Counted from the first letter of the stretch, positions 39,092 through 48,324 are shown. The stretch is DNA of 64,000 nt from Mycobacterium sp. SMC-8 (GCF_025263565.1 NZ_CP079865.1:248001-312000); one strand, 5' to 3'. Notes: generated by a model not told the origin, from the letters alone. Program-made: numbers and translations.

Positions 39092-40921
39092 GTGACGAAT
39101 GCGCCGCCCGCAGAGATGCGGATGCCCGTGCGTATCGGCAATTGTTCGGGATTCTACGGCGACCGCATGTCGGCCATGCGCGAGATGCTCACCGGCGGTG
39201 AGCTGGACTTTCTGACCGGCGATTACCTCGCCGAACTGACGATGCTGATCCTGGGCCGCGACCGGATGAAGAACCCGGACCGCGGCTACGCGAAGACCTT
39301 CCTGCGCCAGCTCGAGGATTGCCTGGGGCTCGCGAAGGACGCTGGGGTCCGCATCGTGGCGAATGCGGGCGGCCTCAATCCCGCGGGGCTGGCCGACGCG
39401 GTGCGTGAGCTCGCCGCCAGGCTCGGCGCCGACGTCACGGTGGCGCACGTCGAAGGCGACGATCTGCTGGCCCGCGCGGCCGAGCTCGGACTGGGGAAGC
39501 CGCTGACCGCAAACGCGTATCTCGGGGCGTGGGGCATCGTCGAGTGCCTGAACGCCGGCGCGGACGTCGTGGTCACCGGCCGGGTGACCGACGCCTCGGT
39601 GATCGTCGGCCCGGCCGCCGCGCACTTCGGTTGGGCGCCCACCGACCACGACCGCATCGCCGGCGCGGTCGCGGCTGGGCACGTGATCGAGTGCGGCGCG
39701 CAGGCCACCGGCGGCAACTATGCGTTCTTCGCGCGGGATTTTCCCGACCTGACCGCGTTGACCCATCCCGGGTTCCCGATCGCCGAGATTCACCACGACG
39801 GCTCGTCGGTGATCACCAAGCACCCCGGCACCGGTGGCGCGGTCACGGTGGACACCGTCACCGCCCAGCTGCTCTACGAGATCGGCGGCGCCCGCTACGC
39901 CAACCCCGACGCCACCCTTCGCATCGATTCCCTCCGGCTGAGCGATGACGGCGCCGACCGGGTCCGGATCGGCGACGTCCGGGGCGAGCCCCCACCGCCG
40001 ACCGTGAAGGTCTCCCTGAACAGTCTGGGTGGATTCCGCAACGAGGTCACCTTCATCCTCACCGGCCTGGACATCGAGGCCAAGGCCGCGCTGGTGCGTC
40101 ACCAGCTCGAGACGAGCCTGACCGTCAAACCCGCCGAGCTGGAATGGACGCTGGCACGCACCGATCATGTCGACGCCGACACCGAACAGACTGCCAGCGC
40201 GCTGCTGCGCTGTGTCGTGCGTGACCCCGATCCCGACCTGGTCGGTCGCCGGTTCTCCTCTGCGGCAGTCGAACTCGCGTTGGCCAGCTATCCCGGCTTC
40301 ACCAGCACCGCGCCTCCCGGGGACGGGCAGGTGTACGGCGTGTTCACCGCTGCCCATGTCGCCGCCGGCGAGGTTTCCCACGTCGCCGTGCACGCCGACG
40401 GCACACGGGTCGACATCCCGGCGCCGACGGTGACGCGGGAACTCACCGACGTCCCCGAGCCCGGACTTCCCGCGCCTGGTGAATTCGGGGTGACGCACCG
40501 GATTCCCCTAGGTTCGGTCGCCGGCGCCCGCAGCGGGGACAAGGGTGGCAGCGCGAATGTCGGTGTCTGGGTTCGCACCGAGGAGCAATGGGTGTGGCTG
40601 GCCCACACGCTGACCGTGGACAAGCTGCGCGAGCTGCTCCCCGAGGCGGCGGGCCTCCCGATCACCCGCCATCTGCTGCCCAATCTGCGCGCCGTCAACT
40701 TCGTCATCGACGGCATCCTCGGCAAGGGCGTGGCCTACCAGGCCCGCTTCGATCCGCAGGCCAAAGGGCTCGGCGAATGGCTGCGCAGCCGGTCCGTCGA
40801 CATACCTGTCGAGTTGTGCCGGGACATACCTGTCGAGTTGTGCCGGGACATACCTGTCGAGTTGTGCCCGCAGATTCCCGTCGAGTTGAGCCGAGCCAGT
40901 GCGGAGGAGCCGCTTCGATGA
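39092..40921 (+). CDS. AtuA-like protein (DUF1446, acyclic terpene utilisation family)
   Basis: A 609-residue cytosolic protein. The N-terminal DUF1446 region (about 12-450) has RIGNCSGFYGD, GLNPAG, GRVTDAS and GGNYAFF; the C-terminal AtuA-like part (about 470-570) has AGARSGDKGGSANVGV. AtuA is required for growth on citronellol/geraniol in Pseudomonas but its reaction is unknown. GTG at 39092 with AGGAG 7 bases upstream is the start. The extreme C-terminus carries a four-unit octapeptide repeat (DIPVELCR). The stop overlaps fadE13 as ATGA. It corresponds to Rv0976c. Confidence 0.85.
   Translation: MTNAPPAEMRMPVRIGNCSGFYGDRMSAMREMLTGGELDFLTGDYLAELTMLILGRDRMKNPDRGYAKTFLRQLEDCLGLAKDAGVRIVANAGGLNPAGLADAVRELAARLGADVTVAHVEGDDLLARAAELGLGKPLTANAYLGAWGIVECLNAGADVVVTGRVTDASVIVGPAAAHFGWAPTDHDRIAGAVAAGHVIECGAQATGGNYAFFARDFPDLTALTHPGFPIAEIHHDGSSVITKHPGTGGAVTVDTVTAQLLYEIGGARYANPDATLRIDSLRLSDDGADRVRIGDVRGEPPPPTVKVSLNSLGGFRNEVTFILTGLDIEAKAALVRHQLETSLTVKPAELEWTLARTDHVDADTEQTASALLRCVVRDPDPDLVGRRFSSAAVELALASYPGFTSTAPPGDGQVYGVFTAAHVAAGEVSHVAVHADGTRVDIPAPTVTRELTDVPEPGLPAPGEFGVTHRIPLGSVAGARSGDKGGSANVGVWVRTEEQWVWLAHTLTVDKLRELLPEAAGLPITRHLLPNLRAVNFVIDGILGKGVAYQARFDPQAKGLGEWLRSRSVDIPVELCRDIPVELCRDIPVELCPQIPVELSRASAEEPLR
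40799..40894 (+). repeat. four 24-bp tandem units in the AtuA-like gene
   Basis: Units 40799-40822, 40823-40846 and 40847-40870 are the same to within one base; 40871-40894 is degenerate. They encode DIPVELCR three times and QIPVELSR once, adding three cysteines near the C-terminus just before the stop. The uniform base sequence suggests recent slippage expansion. Confidence 0.9.
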
Positions 40922-42078
40922 GCATCTGGACCACCCCGGAGCGAGAAGAACTGCGAAAGACTGTGCGGGCGTTCGCCGAACGCGAGATCCTGCCGCACGC
41001 CGACGAGTGGGAGCGGTGCGGTGAGCTGCCCCGCGACCTGCATCGCGCAGCCGGTCAGGCGGGGCTGCTCGGCGCCGGTTTCCCCGAGGCCGTCGGCGGA
41101 GAGGGCGGCGACGGCGCCGACGCGGTGGTCATCTGCGAGGAGATGCACCACGCCGGCGCACCCGGCGGGGTGTTCGCGTCGTTGTTCACCTCCGGGATCG
41201 CGGTACCGCACATGGTCGCCTCCGCTGACGGACACCTGATCGACACCTACGTGCGGCCCACCCTGCGCGGCGAGAAGATCGGGTCGCTGGCGATCACCGA
41301 ACCCGGCGGCGGATCCGACGTCGGGCATCTGACCACCCGCGCCGAACTCGATCTGGCGAGCGACGGGCCGCACTACATCCTCAACGGCGCCAAGACCTAC
41401 ATCACCTCCGGGGTGCGCGCCGACTATGTCGTCACCGCCGTGCGCACCGGCGGGCGCGGCGCGGCGGGGGTGTCGCTGATCGTCGTCGACAAGGGCACCC
41501 CCGGTTTCGAGGTGAGCCGCAAGCTGGACAAGATGGGCTGGCGCTCCTCGGACACCGCCGAACTGTCCTACACCGACGTGCGGGTGCCGGCGGCCAACCT
41601 CGTCGGCGCGGAGAACACCGGCTTCCTGCAGATCGCGGCCGCGTTCATGTCCGAACGGGTCGGCCTTGCCGCGCAGGCGTATTCGAGTGCGCAGCGTTGC
41701 CTGGACCTGACCGTCGAGTGGTGCCGCAACCGGGAGACATTCGGCAAACCGCTGATCACCCGGCAGTCGGTGCAGAACACCCTGGCCGAGATGGCCCGCC
41801 GCATAGACGTCGCCCGCGTTTACACCCGTCACGTCGTGGAACGTCAACTCGCCGGAGAGGACAACTTGATCACCGAGGTCTGCTTCGCCAAGAACACCGC
41901 CGTCGAGGCCGGCGAGTGGGTGGCCAATCAGGCGGTCCAACTCTTCGGCGGCATGGGTTACATGGCCGAATCGGAGATCGAACGCCAATACCGCGACATG
42001 CGGATTTTGGGGATCGGTGGCGGCACCACCGAGATTCTCACCGCGCTGGCCGCCAAGACACTGGGATTTCAGTCATGA
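40918..42078 (+). CDS. acyl-CoA dehydrogenase (FadE13-like)
   Basis: A 386-residue FAD acyl-CoA dehydrogenase that forms a 2,3-double bond in an acyl-CoA. The FAD/substrate segments LAITEPGGGSDVG and YITSGVRADYVVTAVRTG are clear. The usual catalytic site YEGT is IGGGTTEI, while a glutamate stands in the helix-G segment SERVGLAAQ. That is the layout of isovaleryl-CoA and citronellyl-CoA dehydrogenases, so a branched substrate is likely. ATG at 40918 overlaps the AtuA-like stop, and the stop overlaps accD2. Confidence 0.9.
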   Translation: MSIWTTPEREELRKTVRAFAEREILPHADEWERCGELPRDLHRAAGQAGLLGAGFPEAVGGEGGDGADAVVICEEMHHAGAPGGVFASLFTSGIAVPHMVASADGHLIDTYVRPTLRGEKIGSLAITEPGGGSDVGHLTTRAELDLASDGPHYILNGAKTYITSGVRADYVVTAVRTGGRGAAGVSLIVVDKGTPGFEVSRKLDKMGWRSSDTAELSYTDVRVPAANLVGAENTGFLQIAAAFMSERVGLAAQAYSSAQRCLDLTVEWCRNRETFGKPLITRQSVQNTLAEMARRIDVARVYTRHVVERQLAGEDNLITEVCFAKNTAVEAGEWVANQAVQLFGGMGYMAESEIERQYRDMRILGIGGGTTEILTALAAKTLGFQS

Positions 42079-43667
42079 GTTTGACCTCAGCGCTCGACGT
42101 CCGCTCGACCGCCTACCGGGAGGCGGCCGAGGCGATGACCGCCAAGCTCGCCGAACTGGAGACCGAACACGCCAAAGCGCTGGCCGGCGGTGGCGAGAAA
42201 TACGTCTCGCGTCACCACGCCCGCGGCAAGATGACCGCCCGCGAACGTATCGAAGCGCTCCTGGACGCGGATTCACCGTTCCTGGAACTGAGCCCGCTGG
42301 CGGCCTGGGGCACCGACTTCGCCGTCGGTGCCAGCGTGGTGATCGGCATCGGCGCGGTCAGCGGCGTCGAATGCCTGCTGGTGGCCAACGACCCGACCGT
42401 CAGGGGCGGCACCAGCAACCCGTGGACGCTGCGGAAGATCCTGCGCGCCAATCAGATCGCGCTCCAGAACCGGCTTCCGGTGATTTCCCTGGTGGAATCG
42501 GGCGGCGCGGACCTGCCGACGCAGAAGGAGATCTTCATCCCGGGCGGGCAGATGTTCCGGGATCTGACCCGACTCTCGGCAGCGGGCATCCCCACCATCT
42601 CGCTGGTCTTCGGCAACTCCACCGCCGGCGGCGCTTACATCCCCGGCATGTCCGACCACGTCGTGATGATCAAGGAACGGTCGAAGGTGTTCCTGGCCGG
42701 CCCGCCGCTGGTGAAGATGGCCACCGGCGAGGAGTCCGACGACGAATCCCTGGGCGGCGCCGAGATGCACGCGCGCACGTCGGGCCTGGCCGACTACTTC
42801 GCCGTCGACGAACTGGACGCGCTGCGGATCGGCCGGCGCATCGTCGCGCGGCTGAATTGGCGTAAGCAGGGCCCGGCGCCGCAGCCGTTCGCCGCGCCGC
42901 GTTACGACGAGAACGAGTTGATCGGCGTGGTGCCACCGGATCTGCGCATCCCGTTCGATCCGCGCGAGGTGATCGCCCGCGTCGTCGACGGTTCGGAGTT
43001 CGACGAGTTCAAACCCCTCTACGGCGGTTCGCTGGTGACGGGGTGGGCCACCCTGCACGGTTATCCGATCGGCATCCTGGCCAACGCCCGCGGCGTGCTG
43101 TTCAGCGCCGAGTCGCAGAAGGCCACCCAGTTCATCCAGCTGGCCAACCGGTCGAACACCCCGCTTCTGTTCCTGCACAACACCACCGGCTACATGGTCG
43201 GCAAGGATTACGAGGAGGGCGGGATGATCAAGCACGGCGCGATGATGATCAACGCGGTCTCGAACTCCACCGTGCCGCACATCTCGTTACTCATCGGCGC
43301 CTCCTACGGCGCCGGGCATTACGGCATGTGCGGGCGAGCCTACGATCCCCGGTTCCTGTTCGCCTGGCCCAGCGCGAAATCCGCGGTGATGGGCGGCACG
43401 CAGCTGGCAGGGGTGCTCTCGATCGTCAACCGGGCCGCGTCCGAGGCACGCGGCCAGCAGGTCGACGAAGCCGCTGATGCTGCACTGCGCGCGGCGGTGG
43501 AGGCGCAGATCGAGGCGGAGTCGCTGCCGATGTTCCTGTCCGGCCGGCTCTACGACGACGGCGTGATCGACCCCCGCGACACCCGCACCGTGCTCGGAAT
43601 GTGCTTGTCCGCCATCGCCGGTGGCCCGATCCAGGGGACGTCGAACTTCGGCGTCTTCCGGATGTGA
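42075..43667 (+). CDS. accD2: acyl-CoA carboxylase beta subunit (AccD2-like)
   Basis: A 530-residue carboxyltransferase of the methylcrotonyl/geranyl-CoA carboxylase type. It moves CO2 from biotin to an acyl-CoA. Motifs include GGTSNPWTLRK, GNSTAGGAYIPGMSD and LIGASYGAGHYGMCGRAYDP, the two oxyanion-hole regions. The sequence is closer to MccB/AtuC forms than to propionyl-CoA carboxylases. ATG at 42075 overlaps fadE13 as ATGA. It pairs with the biotin subunit encoded next. Confidence 0.92.
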   Translation: MSLTSALDVRSTAYREAAEAMTAKLAELETEHAKALAGGGEKYVSRHHARGKMTARERIEALLDADSPFLELSPLAAWGTDFAVGASVVIGIGAVSGVECLLVANDPTVRGGTSNPWTLRKILRANQIALQNRLPVISLVESGGADLPTQKEIFIPGGQMFRDLTRLSAAGIPTISLVFGNSTAGGAYIPGMSDHVVMIKERSKVFLAGPPLVKMATGEESDDESLGGAEMHARTSGLADYFAVDELDALRIGRRIVARLNWRKQGPAPQPFAAPRYDENELIGVVPPDLRIPFDPREVIARVVDGSEFDEFKPLYGGSLVTGWATLHGYPIGILANARGVLFSAESQKATQFIQLANRSNTPLLFLHNTTGYMVGKDYEEGGMIKHGAMMINAVSNSTVPHISLLIGASYGAGHYGMCGRAYDPRFLFAWPSAKSAVMGGTQLAGVLSIVNRAASEARGQQVDEAADAALRAAVEAQIEAESLPMFLSGRLYDDGVIDPRDTRTVLGMCLSAIAGGPIQGTSNFGVFRM

Positions 43668-43695
43668 GCGCCCGCATGTCTGCGAAGGGACATCG

Positions 43696-45666
43696 ATGAT
43701 CACTCGAGTTCTGGTTGCCAATCGCGGGGAGATCGCCCGTCGGGTGTTCGCGACCTGCCGCCGGCTGGGCATCGGCACGGTCGCGGTGTACACCGATCCC
43801 GATGCCGACGCACCGCATGTGACCGAGGCCGACGCCCGGGTGCGTCTGGACGGCACCCGCGGCTACCTCGACGCGAACCAACTCATCGCGGCAGCGCACG
43901 CGGCGGGCGCCGATGCGATCCACCCCGGCTACGGCTTCCTTTCCGAAAACCCGGATTTCGCCGCTGCGGTGCAGGACGCGGGCCTGACGTGGATCGGTCC
44001 GCCGGTGGCCGCCGTCGCGGCGATGGGCTCGAAGATCGAAGCGAAGAAGATCATGGCCGCCGCGGGTGTCCCCGTGCTCGACGAGCTGGCGCCAGACGCC
44101 GTGACCACGCAGCAGCTGCCGGTGCTGATCAAGGCCTCTGCCGGGGGCGGGGGCCGCGGCATGCGCGTGGTGCGCGATCTGACCGATCTGCCCACCCAGG
44201 TGGAGGCCGCACGCCGTGAGGCGCAGTCGGCGTTCGGCGATCCGACGGTGTTCTGCGAGCGCTACCTCGACGCCGGCCATCACGTCGAGGTGCAGGTGAT
44301 GGCTGACGCGTACGGCACCGTGTGGGCCGTCGGCGAACGCGAGTGCTCGATCCAGCGGCGGCACCAGAAGATCATCGAGGAAGCGCCGTCCCCGCTCGTC
44401 GAGCGCGTCGCGGGGATGCGCGACAAGCTGTTCGACGCCGCCCGGCTGGCCGCGACCGCGATCGGCTACACCGGCGCGGGCACCGTGGAGTTCATGGCCG
44501 ACGATGACGGGTCCTTCTACTTCCTCGAGATGAACACCCGCCTGCAGGTCGAGCACCCGGTCACCGAGCTCACCGCCGGCGCGGACCTCGTCGAACTGCA
44601 GCTCGCCGTCGCCGACGGCACCCGGCTGGAGCCCACGCCGCCGATGTCGCGGGGCGCGTCGATCGAGGCGCGGCTCTACGCAGAAGATCCCGCCAAGGAT
44701 TGGCAGCCGCAGCCCGGCACCGTGCACCACTTCGACGTTCCCACCGCCGGAATCGAATTCGGCCTGATCGACCGGGCCGGGGTGCGTCTGGACTCCGGCG
44801 TCGACGACGGTGCGGTGATCTCGGTGTTCTACGACCCGATGATCGCGAAGGTGATCTCATACGCCCCGACACGCGGGCAGGCCGCCGCGCTGCTGGCCGA
44901 CGCGCTGACCCGGGCCCGTATCCACGGGGTGCGCACCAACCGGGACCTGCTCGTCAACGTGTTGCGCCATCCCGCGTTTCTCGACGGCGCCACCGACACC
45001 GGGTTCTTCGACACCCACGGGCTGACGGGACTGACCGCACCCGTGGCCGACGCCCGCACGGTCGCGTTGAGCGCCGTTGCCGCGGCCCTCGCCGACGCGG
45101 CCGCCAACCGCAGCGGTGCGGTTGCTTTCCCCGGGATCCCCAGTGGCTGGCGCAATGTGGCGTCGGGATTCCAGTGCAAGAGCTACCAGGGCGCCGACGG
45201 TTCGACACACGAGGTGCGGTACCGCTTCACCCGCGACGGGATCACGATCGCCGACCACGACGACGTGTCGTTGGCGTCGGCCGACGGGCGACGGGTGGTG
45301 CTGACGGTGTCGGGGGTGGATCGCCCCTTCGACGTCGCCCGCTACGGCGACACGGTGTGCGTCGACTCGCCCGGCGGATCGGCACACCTGCGGGCACTTC
45401 CCCGCTTTCCCGATCCGGCGGCAGCGCTGGCCCACGGTTCGCTGCTGGCCCCCATGCCGGGCACGGTGCTGCGGGTTGGCGCCGCCGCCGGTGACACCGT
45501 CACCGCGGGACAACCGCTGGTATGGCTGGAGGCCATGAAGATGGAACACACCATCACCGCCCCCGCCGACGGTGTCCTCGTCGAACTCATCGCCGAACCC
45601 GGCCGTCAGGTCGAGGTCGGCGCCGTACTCGCCCGCGTCGAAAGCCGAGAAGGAGATTCACGATGA
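43696..45666 (+). CDS. accA2: biotin-dependent acyl-CoA carboxylase alpha subunit (AccA2-like)
   Basis: A 656-residue protein with a biotin carboxylase domain (about 1-445; VANRGEIARRVF, ASAGGGGRGMR, FLEMNTRLQVEHPVTE) and a C-terminal biotinyl domain whose acceptor lysine lies in EAMKMEHT near residue 616. It carboxylates biotin with ATP and bicarbonate for transfer by AccD2. GAAGGGA precedes the ATG at 43696. The 28-base gap to accD2 is the widest in this operon. The stop overlaps fadE12 as ATGA. Confidence 0.95.
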   Translation: MITRVLVANRGEIARRVFATCRRLGIGTVAVYTDPDADAPHVTEADARVRLDGTRGYLDANQLIAAAHAAGADAIHPGYGFLSENPDFAAAVQDAGLTWIGPPVAAVAAMGSKIEAKKIMAAAGVPVLDELAPDAVTTQQLPVLIKASAGGGGRGMRVVRDLTDLPTQVEAARREAQSAFGDPTVFCERYLDAGHHVEVQVMADAYGTVWAVGERECSIQRRHQKIIEEAPSPLVERVAGMRDKLFDAARLAATAIGYTGAGTVEFMADDDGSFYFLEMNTRLQVEHPVTELTAGADLVELQLAVADGTRLEPTPPMSRGASIEARLYAEDPAKDWQPQPGTVHHFDVPTAGIEFGLIDRAGVRLDSGVDDGAVISVFYDPMIAKVISYAPTRGQAAALLADALTRARIHGVRTNRDLLVNVLRHPAFLDGATDTGFFDTHGLTGLTAPVADARTVALSAVAAALADAAANRSGAVAFPGIPSGWRNVASGFQCKSYQGADGSTHEVRYRFTRDGITIADHDDVSLASADGRRVVLTVSGVDRPFDVARYGDTVCVDSPGGSAHLRALPRFPDPAAALAHGSLLAPMPGTVLRVGAAAGDTVTAGQPLVWLEAMKMEHTITAPADGVLVELIAEPGRQVEVGAVLARVESREGDSR

Positions 45667-46820
45667 GCTTCATCGAAACCGAGGAGCAGCAGGCACTGCG
45701 CAAAGCGGTGGCCGCGATGGCCGCCAACTACGGGCAGGACTACTACCTGGAGAAGGCCCGCGCCGGGCAGCACACCGACGAATTATGGGCCGAGGCGGGA
45801 AGACTCGGCTTCATCGGGGTGAACCTGCCCGAGGAGTACGGCGGCGGCGGTGCCGGCATGTACGAGTTGAGCCTGGTGATGGAGGAGATGGCGGCCGCGG
45901 GGTCGGCGCTGCTGATGATGGTCGTCTCCCCCGCCATCAACGGCACCATCATCTCCAGGTTCGGCACCGAGGAGCAGAAGAAACGCTGGATTCCCGGCAT
46001 CGCCGACGGCACGCTGACGATGGCGTTCGCGATCACCGAACCCGACGCCGGCTCGAACTCCCACAAGATCACCACCACCGCACGGCGCGACGGCAGCGAC
46101 TGGATCCTGTCCGGCCAGAAGGTGTACATCTCGGGCGTTGACCAGGCCCAAGCGGTGCTCGTCGTCGGCAGGACAGAAGACCACAAGACCGGCAACCTCA
46201 AGCCCGCGCTGTTCGTGGTGCCCACCGACACAACGGGTTTGACGTATACCAAGATCCCGATGGAAATTGTCAGCCCGGAGTTCCAGTTCCAGGTGTTCCT
46301 CGACGAGGTGCGGCTGCCCGCCGATGCGCTCGTCGGTTCCGAGGACGCCGCGATCGCCCAACTGTTCGCGGGACTGAACCCCGAACGCATCATGGGCGCG
46401 GCCAGCGCGGTCGGCATGGGCCGCTTCGCGATCAACAAGGCCGTCGATTACGTCAAGACCCGGCAGGTGTGGAAGACCCCGATCGGCGCCCATCAGGGCC
46501 TGTCACATCCCTTGGCGCAGAACCACATCGAGATCGAGCTGGCCAGGCTGATGATGCAGAAGGCCGCGACGCTGTACGACGCCGGAGACGACGCCGGCGC
46601 CGCTGAGGCCGCCAACATGGCCAAGTACGCGGCGGGCGAGGCGTCGGTTCGGGCCGTCGATCAGGCGGTGCAGTCACTCGGCGGGAACGGCCTGACCAAG
46701 GAGTACGGCATCGCCTCGGTGCTGACCGCGTCGCGGCTGGCGCGCATCGCCCCGGTCAGCCGGGAGATGATCCTCAACTTCGTCGCGCAGACCTCGCTCG
46801 GGCTGCCCCGGTCCTACTGA
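45663..46820 (+). CDS. acyl-CoA dehydrogenase (FadE12-like)
   Basis: A second 385-residue acyl-CoA dehydrogenase in the operon. FAD-binding segments MAFAITEPDAGSNSHKI and SGQKVYISGVDQAQ are typical. The YEGT site is replaced by APVS, and the only well-placed catalytic glutamate is in LNPERIMGAA of helix G, again as in branched-chain enzymes. With FadE13 it may form a heteromer or act on a later, shortened intermediate. ATG at 45663 overlaps accA2, and the stop overlaps echA7 by one base. Confidence 0.9.
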   Translation: MSFIETEEQQALRKAVAAMAANYGQDYYLEKARAGQHTDELWAEAGRLGFIGVNLPEEYGGGGAGMYELSLVMEEMAAAGSALLMMVVSPAINGTIISRFGTEEQKKRWIPGIADGTLTMAFAITEPDAGSNSHKITTTARRDGSDWILSGQKVYISGVDQAQAVLVVGRTEDHKTGNLKPALFVVPTDTTGLTYTKIPMEIVSPEFQFQVFLDEVRLPADALVGSEDAAIAQLFAGLNPERIMGAASAVGMGRFAINKAVDYVKTRQVWKTPIGAHQGLSHPLAQNHIEIELARLMMQKAATLYDAGDDAGAAEAANMAKYAAGEASVRAVDQAVQSLGGNGLTKEYGIASVLTASRLARIAPVSREMILNFVAQTSLGLPRSY

Positions 46821-47590
46821 TGACGAGCACCCTGGTCCGCTACGAGCGCGACGGCGCGGTCGCCCGGCTCACGCTGGACTCCCCGCACAACCGCAACGCA
46901 CTGTCCTCGGCGCTGGTCGAGCAGTTGCACGACGGGCTGACCCGCGCCGCCGACGACCGCGCGGTGCGCGCGGTGGTCCTCGGGCACACCGGCAGGACGT
47001 TCTGCGCGGGCGCCGACCTCGGCGAGGCGGCCGGCCGTGACCCGTCCGAACTGGCCACCGCCCGCGCCCGGGAAATGACACGGCTGCTGCGCAGGATCCT
47101 CGAACTGCGCCTGCCCGTGATCGCCGCGATCGACGGGCATGTGCGTGCCGGCGGGCTGGGCCTGGTCGGCGCGTGCGATATCGCGGTGGCCGGCGCTGCG
47201 AGCACGTTCGCCCTGACCGAGGCCAGGATCGGTGTCGCGCCGTCGATCATCTCGCTGACGTTGCTGCCGAAGATGACGGCGCGGGCGGCGGGACGGTATT
47301 TCCTCACCGGGGAGAAGTTCGGCGCCGTCGACGCCGCCGAGATGGGGCTTGTCACGATAGCGACCCCCGACGTCGCGTCGACCGTCGCCGAATTGACGGC
47401 GGCGATCGCGCAGGGCTCCCCCCAGGGCCTGGCCGCTTCGAAAGCCCTGACGACTGCGGCGCTGATCGACGACTTCGAGCGGCGTGCAGAGAAATTGACG
47501 CATCAGTCGGCCGCGCTGTTCGTCTCGGAGGAGGCCCGCGAAGGCATGCTCGCGTTCCTGGAGAAGCGTCCACCGCGCTGGGCGCGCTGA
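46820..47590 (+). CDS. enoyl-CoA hydratase/isomerase family protein (EchA7-like)
   Basis: A 256-residue crotonase-fold enzyme. The oxyanion segments TFCAGADL and AGGLGLVGACDI are present. The first catalytic glutamate of standard crotonases is glycine here, while the second stands in FALTEARIGVAP. This FALTE-x-RLG-x-x-P-x-x-I form is shared with LiuC/AtuE hydratases that act on methylglutaconyl- or isohexenylglutaconyl-CoA, supporting a Liu/Atu-type pathway. ATG at 46820 shares a base with the fadE12 stop, making it the last gene of the operon. Confidence 0.9.
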   Translation: MTSTLVRYERDGAVARLTLDSPHNRNALSSALVEQLHDGLTRAADDRAVRAVVLGHTGRTFCAGADLGEAAGRDPSELATARAREMTRLLRRILELRLPVIAAIDGHVRAGGLGLVGACDIAVAGAASTFALTEARIGVAPSIISLTLLPKMTARAAGRYFLTGEKFGAVDAAEMGLVTIATPDVASTVAELTAAIAQGSPQGLAASKALTTAALIDDFERRAEKLTHQSAALFVSEEAREGMLAFLEKRPPRWAR

Positions 47591-47614
47591 CACCTCACAG
47601 TTTGGTCAAGGCAC

Positions 47615-47642
47615 TTGCGTGAATCGGCGTTCGTCGTAGGCT
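47615..47642 (+). promoter_or_regulatory. promoter before the DUF1707 gene
   Basis: TTGCGT (47615-47620), 16 bases, TAGGCT (47637-47642). The start point would fall at or next to the ATG at 47651, so the first upstream mini-ORF could be leaderless. Confidence 0.45.
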
Positions 47643-47650
47643 CGGGGGCG

Positions 47651-47703
47651 ATGTACGCGTGCGCAGCGAGGAGCCGTCGATGAAGAGCAGCGGGTCGCGA
47701 TGA
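47651..47703 (+). other. two overlapping upstream mini-ORFs
   Basis: ATG 47651 opens a 10-codon frame (MYACAARSRR) ending at TGA 47681-47683. It overlaps a second frame, ATG 47680 with an ideal GAGGAG six bases upstream, of 7 codons (MKSSGSR) ending at TGA 47701-47703. The second stop in turn overlaps the ATG (47700) of the DUF1707 gene. The DUF1707 start has no ribosome binding site of its own, so termination-reinitiation through this chain may set its expression. Confidence 0.5.
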
Positions 47704-48287
47704 GCACCCCCGCCTCGCGAAACGGATCCCTACGCGCCGGGGACACCGACCGGATTCAGGTGGCGCAACTGCTGACCGACGCGGCCGCCTCCGGCACGCT
47801 CGGCCTCTCCGAATACGAGTCCCGTCTGAGCAAGGCGTACGCCGCTCAGACCCATGACGAACTGGACCGGCTGTCGGCGGACCTGCCGGGCGCGGTGACG
47901 CGGGGCCGCGGCGGGCCGTGCCGGCCGGCGCCGTCGACGATGCTGCTGGCCATCCTCACCGGTTTCGAACGTCGCGGCCGGTGGAACGTGCCGCGCCGGC
48001 TCACCACCTTCGCGCTGTGCGGCGGCGGGGTCATCGACCTGCGCTATGCCGATTTCACCTCACCGGAGGTCGAGATCCGCTGCCACTCGATCATGGGCGG
48101 TCAGACGATCCTGGTCCCGCCGGAGGTCAACGTCGACACCCGCGGCGTCGCGGTGATGGGCAGCTTCGATCACAGCGTCGACGGTGAGGGCTCTCCCGGC
48201 GCGCCGACCGTCCGCATCCGCGGTTTCGCGCTGTGGGGCAGCGTCGCCGTCAAACGCAAGCGGCGCAAGCCGGCAGCCGAGAACTAG
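47700..48287 (+). CDS. DUF1707 and LiaF-like domain protein
   Basis: A 195-residue protein. DUF1707 (about 8-62; LRAGDTDRIQVAQLLTDAAA and GRLSLSEYESRL-like GTLGLSEYESRLS) is an actinobacterial SHOCT-like domain; the C-terminal half (about 95-190; IMGGQTILVPPEVNV, AVMGSFDHSV) resembles the LiaF/VraT C-terminal domain of cell-envelope stress systems. No membrane span is evident apart from a weak stretch about 80-110. It lies between echA7 and the convergent VWA protein. Probably a regulator or adaptor; function not known. Confidence 0.8.
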   Translation: MSTPASRNGSLRAGDTDRIQVAQLLTDAAASGTLGLSEYESRLSKAYAAQTHDELDRLSADLPGAVTRGRGGPCRPAPSTMLLAILTGFERRGRWNVPRRLTTFALCGGGVIDLRYADFTSPEVEIRCHSIMGGQTILVPPEVNVDTRGVAVMGSFDHSVDGEGSPGAPTVRIRGFALWGSVAVKRKRRKPAAEN

Positions 48288-48324
48288 CCCCCCCCCCGCC
48301 CAGAACCAGCCGCGCCCCTCAAGA

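Noticed and set aside
40799..40894. CRISPR-like array
   Set aside because: Units are directly adjacent with no spacers and stay in the reading frame of the AtuA-like gene.
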